Shown here piece after piece: positions 1 through 8,007 of a stretch of 10,270 nucleotides of DNA. This DNA comes from Deltaproteobacteria bacterium. Its GTDB lineage: Bacteria > Desulfobacterota > DSM-4660 > Desulfatiglandales > Desulfatiglandaceae. The stretch is taken from positions 1-10,270 of the forward strand of contig QMLZ01000091.1 of assembly GCA_003646995.1 (NCBI GenBank), given 5' to 3'. Made by a program: the position numbers and the translations under genes. Positions within the stretch are counted from its first letter, which is position 1; each line of letters opens with the position of its first letter. Under the pieces are notes generated by a model, which saw only the letters and a program-made list of their open reading frames with translations, made no database searches and was not told the DNA's origin.

Positions 1-8
1 AAACATGA

Positions 9-51
9 TCCTGTGGGGCAGGAGAGCCAAAATGTTTTCTGCCCCACAGGA
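9..51 (-). terminator. 13-base-pair inverted repeat after hppA
   Basis: The arms TCCTGTGGGGCAG (9-21) and CTGCCCCACAGGA (39-51) are perfectly complementary, with a 17-base loop. It lies 15 bases past the hppA stop codon. Only eight bases remain in the window beyond it, ending TTT, so a T tract cannot be judged. A terminator or transcript-end stabiliser for the block ending in hppA is the most likely role. The long loop is unusual for an intrinsic terminator. Confidence 0.5.
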
Positions 52-66
52 AATCCACCACAGCCT

Positions 67-2136
67 TTACCACAATCTCAGTAAGAACCCTACATGCGGA
101 AGGATTGGTGCAATAACCAAGGACACAACTGACATAAGCTTAATGAGGATATTCATGGCAGGACCCGAAGTATCCTTAAACGGGTCACCCACCGTGTCAC
201 CCACGACAGCGGCCTTGTGGTTGTCAGAACCTTTTCCGCCCAGGTTTCCTTCCTCAATGTATTTCTTTGCGTTATCCCATGCACCTCCGCCGTTTGCCAT
301 GAAAAGCGCAAGAAAGGCACCCATGACCGTGGCACCAAGAAGCATTCCTCCGAGGGTCTCCTTACCAAGCAGGAAACCAACAGCCACCGGTGTAAGCACT
401 GCCACCAGCCCGGGGGCCACCATCTCCTTCAGTGCAGACGTGGTTGCAATGGATACGCATGTTTTTGGATCAGGTTTCACGCCTTCCTTACCTTCCAGAA
501 GTCCGGGGATCTCCCGGAACTGGCGCCTGATCTCCTCCACGATGCTAAAGGCGGCCTTGCCCACCGAAGTCATGGTAAGGGCGGCACACACCATAGGAAC
601 CATTGCACCGATGAAGGTACCAATCACAACCATGGGGTTCTTGATGTCTATAATCTTCAGTCCTGCTGACTGGGTGTAAGCAACAAACAAGGCCAAGGCG
701 GTAAGGGCTGCTGACCCTATGGCAAATCCCTTTCCAATGGCCGCTGTTGTGTTGCCCAAGGCGTCCAGACTATCTGTAATCTTTCTGGTCTCGGGTCCCA
801 ATCCTGACATCTCCGAGATACCACCGGCGTTGTCTGCAATTGGACCATAGGCATCAACCGTCATGGTTGCGCCAACTGTGGCCAACATACCGACTGCCGA
901 TAACCCTATACCGTAAATACCTGCCACATGATATGCTATAAAAGTCGCTACACAAATACCAAGTATGGGAAGATAAGTGGACATCATGCCTACAGCCAGA
1001 CCCGCAATAATTACTGTGGCCGGGCCTGTCACAGATTGTCCGGCAATCCTGCGCACAGGGGGACCTGAGGTGTAATATTCGGCCAAAAGCCCTATGGCTA
1101 TACCACAAAGGAGCCCTGAGAATACAGCCCAAAAGGCACCCATGGGCATCCCAATTGATTTTGTAATTATGAGCGTCAAGATCACGAAGATAATAGCAGC
1201 TATATAGGTCGTATTACGGAGTGCGGCCGCCGGATTCCCCCTTTGAAACACCTTTATGGAAAATACCCCCACAAAGGAACTAAGGAGCCCCGCCATGGCC
1301 ACAAGAATGGGCATGGACATATACTTTAGCTTTATTGTTGTAGGATCAAGGCTTTTGAGAATAGGAAATTTGTCCAAAAATTCAGGTGTAATAGCCAAGG
1401 TTGCACCAATGGCGATGGTCGCAACTACCGAGCCAACGTACGACTCAAATATGTCCGCACCCATACCGGCGATATCGCCCACATTGTCTCCCACATTATC
1501 GGCAATGACACCCGGGTTTCGAGGGTCGTCTTCCGGGATGCCTGCCTCGACTTTACCAACGAGATCCGCCCCCACGTCAGCCGCCTTTGTGTACACGCCG
1601 CCGCCCACACGGGCAAAAAGCGCGATGGAGCTGGCCCCCATTGCGAAACCGTTGATATACACTGCGGTCGCTGGATCTTTGCCATAATACCAGAACCAAA
1701 AACCAAGGCCCAAAAGCCCTAGGCTTGCTACGGCAAGCCCCATAACCGAACCAGAGAAGTAAGAAACGTTTAATGCCTTGGCCTGACCGAATTTATTCGC
1801 CGCCTCCGCGGTGCGGCTGTTGCCTCTGGTAGCGGCGGTCATCCCCGAATAGCCAGCCACCATGGAGCAAAAGGCCCCCGTTACAAAGGCTATCGAGGTC
1901 CGCCAAGAAATACCCCAGCCCAGCAACAGAAATACAATTACAATGAAGATCAACAGTACTGAATACTCCTTTTTTAGGAACGCCATGGCACCGTCATGGA
2001 TCATCCCCTCCAGCTCCTGCATCAACTCGTTGCCATTGGGCTGCTTTTTCACATAATTGTAAATAAGGAATGCGATTATGAGCCCTACGATTCCGAGCCA
2101 AGGAGCGTAAACCGTTAAACCCTGTAATCCCTGCAT
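67..2136 (-). CDS. hppA: Membrane pyrophosphatase, K+-dependent, ion-pumping
   Basis: 689 residues from the ATG at 2136, chosen over an in-frame ATG at 2172 because AAAGGAGGT lies directly before it and 2172 falls inside pth. Hydrolyses pyrophosphate at the cytosolic face and pumps Na+ and/or H+ across the inner membrane. About 16 membrane helices are expected and many hydrophobic segments are visible. The catalytic motifs are complete: the substrate loop [14 protein letters not shown] (195-208), the paired D-N-V-G-D motif after it, [12 protein letters not shown] near 428-439, and [10 protein letters not shown] (646-655). Ala465 in G-N-T-T-A-A and Gly468 mark the K+-dependent type (K+-independent enzymes have Lys and Thr). 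Glu231 in I-F-E-S-Y is at the position typical of Na+-pumping enzymes rather than the plant type. Na+ as the pumped ion is inference. Confidence 0.96.
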   Translation of the reverse strand: MQGLQGLTVYAPWLGIVGLIIAFLIYNYVKKQPNGNELMQELEGMIHDGAMAFLKKEYSVLLIFIVIVFLLLGWGISWRTSIAFVTGAFCSMVAGYSGMTAATRGNSRTAEAANKFGQAKALNVSYFSGSVMGLAVASLGLLGLGFWFWYYGKDPATAVYINGFAMGASSIALFARVGGGVYTKAADVGADLVGKVEAGIPEDDPRNPGVIADNVGDNVGDIAGMGADIFESYVGSVVATIAIGATLAITPEFLDKFPILKSLDPTTIKLKYMSMPILVAMAGLLSSFVGVFSIKVFQRGNPAAALRNTTYIAAIIFVILTLIITKSIGMPMGAFWAVFSGLLCGIAIGLLAEYYTSGPPVRRIAGQSVTGPATVIIAGLAVGMMSTYLPILGICVATFIAYHVAGIYGIGLSAVGMLATVGATMTVDAYGPIADNAGGISEMSGLGPETRKITDSLDALGNTTAAIGKGFAIGSAALTALALFVAYTQSAGLKIIDIKNPMVVIGTFIGAMVPMVCAALTMTSVGKAAFSIVEEIRRQFREIPGLLEGKEGVKPDPKTCVSIATTSALKEMVAPGLVAVLTPVAVGFLLGKETLGGMLLGATVMGAFLALFMANGGGAWDNAKKYIEEGNLGGKGSDNHKAAVVGDTVGDPFKDTSGPAMNILIKLMSVVSLVIAPILPHVGFLLRLW

Positions 2137-2726
2137 CAGTTTGCTACCTCCTTTTGCGCTAGATTTTGGCAATTAGTATGATTCATTGCCGCTTCTACCC
2201 CCTTTGAAACAAACAGCTCACATGCCCGCACCGCTGTTTCCACAACCTTCTCCACCAGCTCCACCTCATCCTCGTAAAAGGGAGAAAGCACGAATTGCTC
2301 CACAGACTCACCGAACCGGGGCCGTCCAATACCTATCTTTAAGCGAGGAAACCTATCAGTCCCCAACTCCTGGATAATGGACCGGACCCCTTTGTGCCCG
2401 CCTGACCCTCCCCGCCGTGCTAGCTTCAGCCGTCCTAGTGGGAGGTCCAGATCATCATGGATGACCAGTAGTTGCTCAGGCGCAAGGTCAAAATGATCTG
2501 CGCAGGCCTTTACGGCTAGTCCGCTGTTGTTCATGTAGGTGACCGGGCAAAAAAGCATCAGGGCCTTCTTGTCAAACACCGTAATCACATGGTGTGATTG
2601 AAACCGCCGGCCTCGCAGGCGCAAGCCCAGCTTCCGGCACCAAGCCTTGACAACCGTAAAGCCGATATTGTGCCGGGTCCTTGCGTACTGTTCACCTGGA
2701 TTGCCGAGGCCCACTATAACAATCAC
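2136..2726 (-). CDS. pth: Peptidyl-tRNA hydrolase
   Basis: 196 residues. Frees tRNA from peptidyl-tRNAs that drop off the ribosome, in the cytosol. The N terminus carries G-L-G-N-P-G (6-11, with N9), and catalytic H19 sits in R-H-N-I-G-F. Further family residues are N66 in T-Y-M-N-N-S-G, D91 in [10 protein letters not shown], and the G-S-G-G-H-K-G loop (107-113). The E. coli enzyme has Asn where this one has Lys after that His; Lys is common in other bacteria. The start codon is GTG at 2726, with a GGAG 11 bases upstream; it places the glycine motif at the usual distance from the N terminus. Its TGA stop shares one base with the hppA ATG, so the two are likely translationally coupled. Confidence 0.95.
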   Translation of the reverse strand: MIVIVGLGNPGEQYARTRHNIGFTVVKAWCRKLGLRLRGRRFQSHHVITVFDKKALMLFCPVTYMNNSGLAVKACADHFDLAPEQLLVIHDDLDLPLGRLKLARRGGSGGHKGVRSIIQELGTDRFPRLKIGIGRPRFGESVEQFVLSPFYEDEVELVEKVVETAVRACELFVSKGVEAAMNHTNCQNLAQKEVAN

Positions 2727-2764
2727 CCGTTGCTGAACTCCGGATTCACCCCCTTTCTGTTGGA

Positions 2765-3421
2765 TTATTCCTCGCTGCTTTGTTCAGCCTTTTCCTCTTT
2801 CTCGGCTGCTTCTTCCTCTTCTACTACCTCTTCTTCCTCTTCTCTTTCAGGTCCCACGGTAGGTGCGGCAACTACAGCCACGGTCTGATCTCCGTCGTCG
2901 AGACATTTGATACCCTCGGGCAGGGGAATATCGCTAACGTGGATTGCATCCCCTATATCAAGCTTGGATACGTCCACCTCAACGAAGTCAATCAGCTTGT
3001 CCGGCAGGCAGGAAATCTCTATTTCCCTCTTTACATGCTGGAGAATCCCACCTTTTGTAACTCCCTCGGGCGTATTTACCAGATGGATCGGGATTTCTAC
3101 CGTTAGCTCAGTATCCATGGATATCTCATAGAAGTCCGCATGAAGGTACGTGTCCTTTATGGGATCCACCTGCAAGTCCTTGAGCATCACTTTCTTGGTC
3201 TCGCTTCCCTGCTCGGACTGTATTTCCATGTCCAGCATTATATTGTCACTGGTGGCCTTTTTCACTATCTTATAGAGCTGGGAGTAATCCACAGCGACCA
3301 TTACCGGTTGAGTGCGAGGGCCGTAAATAATGCCCGGAACCTGCTTGCTCCTTCTGATCTTTCTTGCGGCCTCTTTTCCCTTCGAGGTTCTCAATTGCGC
3401 TACAAGCGCTGTATCAGCCAT
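2765..3421 (-). CDS. rplY: 50S ribosomal protein L25, Ctc/TL5 form
   Basis: 218 residues. Binds 5S rRNA on the large ribosomal subunit. This is the long two-domain Ctc form: an N-terminal L25 domain (about 1-95, with the Q-V-P-G-I-I-Y-G motif near residues 27-34 and H-A-D-F-Y at 94-98) and a C-terminal beta domain (about 100-187). It ends in a strongly acidic tail (192-218) made almost entirely of Glu with some Ala, Val, Lys and Ser. The ATG at 3421 has GGAGG seven bases upstream. pth starts 38 bases after its stop, and rplY-pth is a very common bacterial pair. Confidence 0.95.
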   Translation of the reverse strand: MADTALVAQLRTSKGKEAARKIRRSKQVPGIIYGPRTQPVMVAVDYSQLYKIVKKATSDNIMLDMEIQSEQGSETKKVMLKDLQVDPIKDTYLHADFYEISMDTELTVEIPIHLVNTPEGVTKGGILQHVKREIEISCLPDKLIDFVEVDVSKLDIGDAIHVSDIPLPEGIKCLDDGDQTVAVVAAPTVGPEREEEEEVVEEEEAAEKEEKAEQSSEE

Positions 3422-3465
3422 TTGTTTCCTCCGAATTAATAAAATTTTTCACAAAGTATCTCACA

Positions 3466-3494
3466 GAAGAAGCCGGCACAAAGCCGGCTCCTTC
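3466..3494 (-). terminator. Hairpin directly after prs
   Basis: An inverted repeat starts three bases past the prs stop codon: arms AGCCGGC/GCCGGCT (3471-3477 and 3483-3489) with a five-base loop, extended by four more pairs (GAAG/CTTC) across one mismatch. In the prs direction the stem is followed by only a moderately T-rich run. It may act as a weak terminator or an mRNA-stability element between prs and rplY. Confidence 0.45.
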
Positions 3495-3497
3495 CGT

Positions 3498-4445
3498 TTA
3501 TACAAAGAGAGTACTCACAGAGTGAGAGTTATAAATCCTCTTGATGGTCTCACCAAGGAGTTCTGCTATCGAAAGCACCTCTATCTTCGTACACTGCTTG
3601 GCCTTCTCATTCAACGGAATCGTATTTGTTACAACAAGCTTGTCAATAGGCGAATTTTCTATGCGCTCTATAGCGGGGCCCGACAGCACAGGGTGGGTAC
3701 AACATGCGAATATCCGCTTGCTCCCTCTGCTGGTTAGAGCTTCGGCAGCCTGCGTCAGGGTCCCGGCAGTATCTACCATATCGTCGAGTATGACAGCGGT
3801 TTTCCCCTCCACGTCACCAATTATGTTCATCGCCTCGGATACGTTCGGAGCATCCCTTCTCTTGTCAATTATGGCAAGCGAGGCATCCAGCCTTTTTGCA
3901 AAGGCCCTGGCCCGTTCAACACCGCCGGCATCAGGGGACACGATCACCAAATTATCTTGAAAATGGGTATTCATGTATTTGAGTAATATGGGAGCAGCAA
4001 AGATGTTGTCCACCGGGATGTTAAAATAACCCTGAATCTGACCGGCGTGCAAATCCATGGACACAACTCTGTTGGCCCCAGCTATGGTAATTAGGTCGGC
4101 AACCAGCTTTGCACTTATGGGTACCCTGGGCTTGACCTTGCGATCCTGCCTGGCATAACCGTAATAAGGTATCACCGCGGTTATCCTCTTGGCCGAGGCC
4201 CTTCTCAAGGCATCCATTATGATTAATAGCTGCATCAAATTGTCATTGACCGGGGGGCACGTTGACTGCAGGATAAACACGTCCCTGCCGCGCACGTTCT
4301 CCCCGATCTCTACCTGCACCTCGCCGTCGCTAAAGGTCTTGGCGGTGATTTTCCCCGGCTCTATCCCCAGGTACTCACACACCTCCCTCGTGAGGATGGG
4401 ATTTGAGGTCCCGCCGAAAAGCTTCATCTCAGGTAATAGGGCCAT
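3498..4445 (-). CDS. prs: Ribose-phosphate pyrophosphokinase (PRPP synthetase)
   Basis: 315 residues, the normal length for class I enzymes. Transfers pyrophosphate from ATP to ribose 5-phosphate, giving PRPP for purine, pyrimidine, histidine, tryptophan and NAD synthesis, in the cytosol. Motifs seen: ATP-binding R-Q-D-R-K (99-103), metal/catalytic H133 in [12 protein letters not shown], the P-D-A-G-G-V-E-R segment (171-178), the catalytic flexible loop K-R-R-D-A-P (195-200) and the ribose-5-phosphate loop [10 protein letters not shown] (221-230). The ATG at 4445 fits the family N terminus (M-x-x-M-K-L-F-x-G), but the ribosome binding site is weak (AAGAG); a start at Met7 is the alternative. 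rplY follows 76 bases later. Confidence 0.97.
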   Translation of the reverse strand: MALLPEMKLFGGTSNPILTREVCEYLGIEPGKITAKTFSDGEVQVEIGENVRGRDVFILQSTCPPVNDNLMQLLIIMDALRRASAKRITAVIPYYGYARQDRKVKPRVPISAKLVADLITIAGANRVVSMDLHAGQIQGYFNIPVDNIFAAPILLKYMNTHFQDNLVIVSPDAGGVERARAFAKRLDASLAIIDKRRDAPNVSEAMNIIGDVEGKTAVILDDMVDTAGTLTQAAEALTSRGSKRIFACCTHPVLSGPAIERIENSPIDKLVVTNTIPLNEKAKQCTKIEVLSIAELLGETIKRIYNSHSVSTLFV

Positions 4446-4617
4446 AGTCTCTTGTGCTCACGAGGCCGTGGCCCCGGCCTCCGTCTCGTTACTTTTTGTG
4501 CAACTCAACTGCCCGAACAGAACCTTCTCTAACATTACCAACGGACCTGGCAATCACTTCATCTCCTGGACCGGGGTCTTTCAGTTCCTCTTGCTCCTTA
4601 AACAAGACAATAAAAAA
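4446..4617 (-). other. prs leader with short open frame and hairpin
   Basis: The 172 bases between tRNA-Gln and prs hold two things. First, a frame open from the tRNA end to a TAA at 4491-4489. Its possible starts are TTG at 4605, CTG at 4584 (nine bases after AAGGAG) or GTG at 4557 (five bases after AGGAG); it would encode 22-38 residues ending V-E-L-H-K-K. I do not recognise it, and a frame this short can be chance. Second, a perfect 7-base-pair GC stem (GAGGCCG/CGGCCTC, six-base loop) at 4462-4481, 17 bases before the prs start. The stem has no T tract after it, so it is not a standard terminator; it could affect prs translation. Confidence 0.35.
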
Positions 4618-4692
4618 TGGCTGGGGTGGGAGGATTCGAACCTCCGAATGCGGGCTCCAAAGGCCCGTGTCTTACCACTTGACGACACCCCA
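4618..4692 (-). tRNA. tRNA-Gln (anticodon UUG)
   Basis: 75 bases including an encoded CCA end. The acceptor stem TGGGGTG/CACCCCA pairs perfectly over seven bases. The anticodon stem CGGGC/GCCCG carries the loop CTTTGGA, giving anticodon TTG. The T arm is GGAGG-TTCGAAT-CCTCC. The U1-A72 pair at the acceptor end is a known identity element of bacterial tRNA-Gln, and the whole sequence closely resembles E. coli tRNA-Gln. Six T residues follow CCA directly. With only 38 bases to ispE upstream and no clear promoter, it is probably cut out of an ispE-prs transcript. Confidence 0.97.
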
Positions 4693-4730
4693 AAGCCGTC
4701 TATTTTTCCGCCTCCCCAAAAGGGGAAAGA

Positions 4731-5639
4731 TCACGTCTGCCGGCGTTTGTCAGGGCCCCTTTCGAAAATGGCCCCGTTCTCCTCCCATGCCATCGTGAGA
4801 AAGGCTCTCACACCGGCACCTTCAGAAGCTAAACTCAGAGCTTCTTCTGCCTTCCCTCGGTCCCTGAAAAGACCCACAACACTCGGTCCGCTGCCACTCA
4901 TCACCACGCCATCAGCGCCCGCCTTAAGGAGTTCCTTCTTGATCTGTCCTATGACGGGAAAATGCTCGACCACCACTGCTTCCAGGTCATTTTCAAGGAA
5001 CCGGTCAGGCCTTGCGTACAGCGGTTCTTGAAATTTTACTATATAATTTTCAGCGGGTTGTGTCAACTCTAATTTGACTTGACCATAGGCCCACGCAGTG
5101 GAAACACGGAAGGGGGGGACAACTATAACATACCAAAATCGCGGCAAATCTAAGAAGGGTTCCAGCACATCCCCTATACCTGTTGCCAGGCTGGGACGGC
5201 AGTCCAAAAAGAATGGTACATCCGCACCAAGGCCCCGGGCAATGGCATGAAGTCTCTTTTGCTCCAAGGGCTCGTCATGGATCCTGTTGAGCGCCTTAAG
5301 GGTAAAAGCTGCATCACTGCTTCCGCCCCCCAGTCCGGCTGCCACGGGGATCTTCTTTTCCAAAATAATCTCTACACAGGGTTCAAGACCCGTCTCTGAA
5401 AAAAATGCCTCACAGGCCCGCCACACAAGGTTGTCGTGGTTTGACGGCACATCTTCGCCTTTGCATACCAGGCGAATACCTCGACCCTTCCTCACAACCC
5501 GGAGTGTGTCAAACAGCATGACCGGGACCATCAAGGTGAACAATTCGTGGTAGCCATCCGGCCTCTTACTCCTGATCTTGAGTAGGAGGTTCACCTTGGC
5601 CGGGGCCTTGATCACCAGAGGTGTATTAATACCTTCCAA
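4731..5639 (-). CDS. ispE: 4-diphosphocytidyl-2-C-methyl-D-erythritol kinase
   Basis: 302 residues. This GHMP kinase phosphorylates CDP-methylerythritol with ATP, the fourth step of the non-mevalonate (MEP) isoprenoid pathway, in the cytosol. Visible motifs: P-A-K-V-N-L with K15, R-P-D-G-Y-H (26-31), the ATP loop G-L-G-G-G-S-S-D-A (102-110), G-A-D-V-P-F-F with catalytic D140, and the third GHMP motif M-S-G-S-G-P-S-V-V-G (247-256). The start codon is TTG at 5639. It is chosen because a strong GGAGG lies six bases upstream and the N-terminal length matches the family. A nearby ATG at 5659 is in the wrong frame. The last 15 residues or so extend slightly past the usual end. tRNA-Gln follows 38 bases downstream. 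Confidence 0.95.
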   Translation of the reverse strand: MEGINTPLVIKAPAKVNLLLKIRSKRPDGYHELFTLMVPVMLFDTLRVVRKGRGIRLVCKGEDVPSNHDNLVWRACEAFFSETGLEPCVEIILEKKIPVAAGLGGGSSDAAFTLKALNRIHDEPLEQKRLHAIARGLGADVPFFLDCRPSLATGIGDVLEPFLDLPRFWYVIVVPPFRVSTAWAYGQVKLELTQPAENYIVKFQEPLYARPDRFLENDLEAVVVEHFPVIGQIKKELLKAGADGVVMSGSGPSVVGLFRDRGKAEEALSLASEGAGVRAFLTMAWEENGAIFERGPDKRRQT

Positions 5640-5658
5640 GGCACACCTCCGGTAGTCA

Positions 5659-7089
5659 TTATTCCCACACCTTGAGTGTTAGAAAAAGCGTTGAACCGCG
5701 CCGCTTCACCAGCAGTAATATGACGTCGCCCTTTTTGTACTTTGACATCCTCTTGTTAAATGACTCCAGATCCTTAACCGGTTTCTGGTCTATCTCAAGG
5801 ATTAGGTCTCCTGGTTGGATGCCAGCATCCTCTGCCGCCGAGCCGGACTCCACGTCCACAACCACAAGTCCGCTTTTCTCCTTCAGCCCAAACTGCCTTG
5901 CCAACTGGGGAGTAAGCTCCTCCACTGCCATACCAAGATGGGGCCTTGGCTCGGCGGTTGCCGCCGCCACCTGCTCACCTTTCATCCGCCCAATCTTTAC
6001 CTCGAACACCTTCGTCCGGCCGTCCCTGATCACCTCGATCTCAACCACCTTACCCACCGGCGTAGTGCCTACAAGGTAAGGAAGATCATTCATCTCCCTT
6101 ATGGGTTTGCCGTCGTACTTCACAATAACATCGCCCCGCCTTATACCCGCCTTGGCCGCAGGGCCGCCCGGTGTCACGTCCGCCACAAGGGCCCCGTGCT
6201 CAGTCTTTAGGTGGAGCTTCTCCTTCAGCTCGGGCGTAATCTTCTGGATCATCACGCCCAGCCACCCACGTTCCACCTTTCCTTTCTTGAGCTGGGGAAG
6301 AAGCTTTTTTGCAATGTTTATGGGAATGGCAAATCCGATCCCAATACTTCCGCCGCTTTGAGTATATATGGCAGTGTTAATACCTATAACCTCGCCAGCG
6401 GTGTTAAGGAGAGGCCCCCCGCTGTTACCCGGGTTTATGGGTGCGTCGGTTTGTATGAAATTATCATAAGACCTTGCCCCGATATGACGGTACTTAGCGC
6501 TTACTATTCCTGCTGTCACCGTATTGCCGAGCCCAAAAGGGTTCCCAATGGCCACCACCCAGTCGCCCACCTCTATCTTGTCCGAATCACCCAGGAGCAA
6601 GGGCTTGAGAGGATGATCAGTCTTTATACGCAGCAGGGCAAGATCGCTCTTCGGGTCCCTTCCTACAATCTTGGCATCGATCTCGGTATCATCTGACAGC
6701 TTGACCTTTATTTCCTCCGTACCTTCCACCACGTGGTTGTTGGTAAGAATATAGCCTTCCTTATCAATTATGAATCCCGAGCCTAGGCTACGCTGCCTGA
6801 ACTCCTTGGGAAGCTGGTCACCAAAAAACCGCCTGAAAAAGTCCTTAAAAGGGTCATTTTGCCCAAAAGGGGTCTCAAAGGGAAACGGGATTCCCCTATG
6901 GCCCTTAACAATCTTGACTGTGCTGATGTTGACAACCGAATCCTTTGCCTTCTTCACTAAGGCGGCAAATGACCCCGGGGCATTGGGGAGAATTGAGGAA
7001 GTTTGAGCCTCAACGGACTGATGGCCTAAGACCAAGAACAGGCTCACGATTATTATCAGCGCGCCGCCGTACAAAACCCTTTTTTTCAT
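5659..7089 (-). CDS. degP: Do/HtrA-type periplasmic serine endoprotease (DegP/DegQ-like)
   Basis: 476 residues, ATG start behind AAGGAG. Degrades misfolded proteins in the periplasm and may act as a chaperone. An N-terminal signal peptide (K-K-R, then a hydrophobic stretch at about 6-22, probable cleavage after V-E-A at 28) sends it across the inner membrane. The trypsin-like domain shows the full catalytic triad: H119 (T-N-N-H-V-V), D149 (K-S-D-L-A-L) and S223 (G-N-S-G-G-P). Two PDZ domains follow, at about 270-365 and 385-475, each with the R/Q-x-G-D-(V/L)-I core. The short loop before the protease domain (about 62-100, rich in F and P) is closer to DegQ than to the long Q-rich loop of E. 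coli DegP. DegP versus DegQ cannot be settled by sequence alone. ispE begins 19 bases after its stop, so the two are probably co-transcribed. Confidence 0.94.
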   Translation of the reverse strand: MKKRVLYGGALIIIVSLFLVLGHQSVEAQTSSILPNAPGSFAALVKKAKDSVVNISTVKIVKGHRGIPFPFETPFGQNDPFKDFFRRFFGDQLPKEFRQRSLGSGFIIDKEGYILTNNHVVEGTEEIKVKLSDDTEIDAKIVGRDPKSDLALLRIKTDHPLKPLLLGDSDKIEVGDWVVAIGNPFGLGNTVTAGIVSAKYRHIGARSYDNFIQTDAPINPGNSGGPLLNTAGEVIGINTAIYTQSGGSIGIGFAIPINIAKKLLPQLKKGKVERGWLGVMIQKITPELKEKLHLKTEHGALVADVTPGGPAAKAGIRRGDVIVKYDGKPIREMNDLPYLVGTTPVGKVVEIEVIRDGRTKVFEVKIGRMKGEQVAAATAEPRPHLGMAVEELTPQLARQFGLKEKSGLVVVDVESGSAAEDAGIQPGDLILEIDQKPVKDLESFNKRMSKYKKGDVILLLVKRRGSTLFLTLKVWE

Positions 7090-7198
7090 GCCTATCTCCT
7101 TTTTACTCTCACCTGAATCCTCTCTTTCTAGGGAAAGGCATCCAGGCGAACCGACTCTGCAACATCCCCCTCACCCGGGGACGGGTTTGAAAGATTAA

Positions 7199-7615
7199 TT
7201 ATCCCACTTCTTTCACGTATCTCCATCTGAGGTCCGTAAGCACAGAATCAATAAACTTTTCTTCCTCGTCTGTTAGATTACCCTTGGTCTTCTCCTTCAG
7301 CATGGCTATAGTGTCAATGGCATGCTTTGCGAGTGTGAGGTCCTTTTTTTTCTGGCCCGTTTGAGGGTCTGCTATTTCCCCGAAATGATAGAGGGCAGAT
7401 GAGCTGAGGCTGAATATCAGGGATGTAAAGGTAACCTCAGGAAGGGAGCCGCTTTGCTGCTGTCTTGCCTGCCCTTTGGCCGCTTCGGTCCTTTGCTGAT
7501 CCGGTTTCTTGCCTTCTGCCTCCTTTGCCTTTTCCTCCTCAGGTTTCTTCTTTAGCTCGCCCTTCTCATCAAAGGCCCTTCTGTCCTTGATGATGAAACC
7601 TTTTTCTTCAGCCAT
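7199..7615 (-). CDS. DUF1844 family protein
   Basis: 138 residues, ATG start with GAGGTG seven bases upstream. The first 56 residues are low-complexity and highly charged (runs of K, E, Q), probably disordered. From about residue 60 the DUF1844 domain is clear: F-T-S-L-I-F-S-L-S-S-S-A-L (63-75), then G-E-I-A-D-P-Q-T-G-Q-K-K, L-A-K-H-A-I-D, M-L-K-E-K-T-K-G-N-L, and a final D-L-R-W-R-Y-V. The family is widespread in delta-proteobacteria, Acidobacteria and Planctomycetes and has no assigned function. No signal peptide or membrane segment is seen, so it is probably cytosolic. It lies 109 bases before the protease gene on the same strand and may share its transcript. Confidence 0.88.
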   Translation of the reverse strand: MAEEKGFIIKDRRAFDEKGELKKKPEEEKAKEAEGKKPDQQRTEAAKGQARQQQSGSLPEVTFTSLIFSLSSSALYHFGEIADPQTGQKKKDLTLAKHAIDTIAMLKEKTKGNLTDEEEKFIDSVLTDLRWRYVKEVG

Positions 7616-7634
7616 AGCATCACCTCACGAAATT

Positions 7635-7679
7635 GGTCTATTGGGTCTATTAAGTCTATTGAGTTTGTTAAGTTTATCG
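7635..7679. repeat. Five-copy degenerate 9-base tandem repeat
   Basis: On the plus strand the units are GGTCTATTG, GGTCTATTA, AGTCTATTG, AGTTTGTTA and AGTTTATCG, head to tail without gaps. The first three copies are nearly identical, and decay increases away from the DUF1844 gene. The tract starts 20 bases upstream of that gene's start codon, just before its ribosome binding site. It fits a simple-sequence tract produced by slippage. A regulatory role is possible but unproven. Confidence 0.75.
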
Positions 7680-7710
7680 AATCCTCTATTCCCAGTTATT
7701 TTTCAGGCCA

Positions 7711-7919
7711 TCAGGCGTACATGAGCCGCCTTCCTTTTGGCTCTGGGACAGGGTCCCCAAATTCTTTAGCTGTATTGATCCACAGTTCAATGGCATCATT
7801 AACATTTCCCAACGCCTCACCTGGTGTACCACCATGTGCCATACAGCCGGGAAGCTCAGGAACTTCAGCTACAAAGACCCCGTTTTCTTCACTCCAATAA
7901 TAGTCTCATACTTATACAT
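7711..7919 (-). pseudogene. HicB-like antitoxin family gene, frameshifted
   Basis: An ATG at 7919 preceded by GGAGG opens M-Y-K-Y-E-T-I-I and then runs out of frame to a stop after 16 codons. In the next frame, starting around 7898, the sequence continues as Y-W-S-E-E-N-G-V-F-V-A-E-V-P-E-L-P-G-C-M-A-H-G and on through an E-A-L...A-I-E-L-W helix to a TGA at 7711-7713. This is the typical HicB/UPF0150 single-domain fold of about 70 residues. The joint falls in ACTATTATTGG. Family members usually read I-I-Y-W here, so loss of one 4-base unit (TATT) would explain it. The downstream frame has its own stop (TGA) just upstream, so it cannot start elsewhere. No hicA-type toxin gene is visible beside it. 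A sequencing or assembly error is the main alternative. Confidence 0.75.
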
Positions 7920-8007
7920 CACAACTCCTCCAGGCAGGCCTTCAGCATTCGTCATACGATATTCAATATTGATTATTGACTTGTTTTTCCCTGTGCCTCA
8001 TGCCTTT

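Noticed and set aside
5..679. Long plus-strand open frame opposite hppA (224 residues)
   Set aside because: It is the reverse-strand shadow of a gene with complete pyrophosphatase motifs. Its protein is Ser/Pro/Thr rich with no recognisable domain.
2137..2172. Upstream ATG extending hppA by 12 residues
   Set aside because: It lies inside pth, and the ATG at 2136 has a strong ribosome binding site and a better N terminus.
4699..4730. CCCC-TTTT-GGGG hairpin between ispE and tRNA-Gln
   Set aside because: Only five base pairs and no T tract after it in the direction of transcription, so not supported as a terminator.
4189..5031. Plus-strand open frame of 280 residues
   Set aside because: It runs across prs, tRNA-Gln and ispE in the opposite direction and has no recognisable domain.
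7090..7198. Possible promoter or hairpin upstream of the protease gene
   Set aside because: Only a weak TCCCC/GGGGA stem and no clear -35/-10 or heat-shock type sites were found. The spacer holds nothing I can support besides the ribosome binding site.
7635..7679. CRISPR-like array
   Set aside because: The 9-base units are contiguous, with no spacers and no cas genes nearby.
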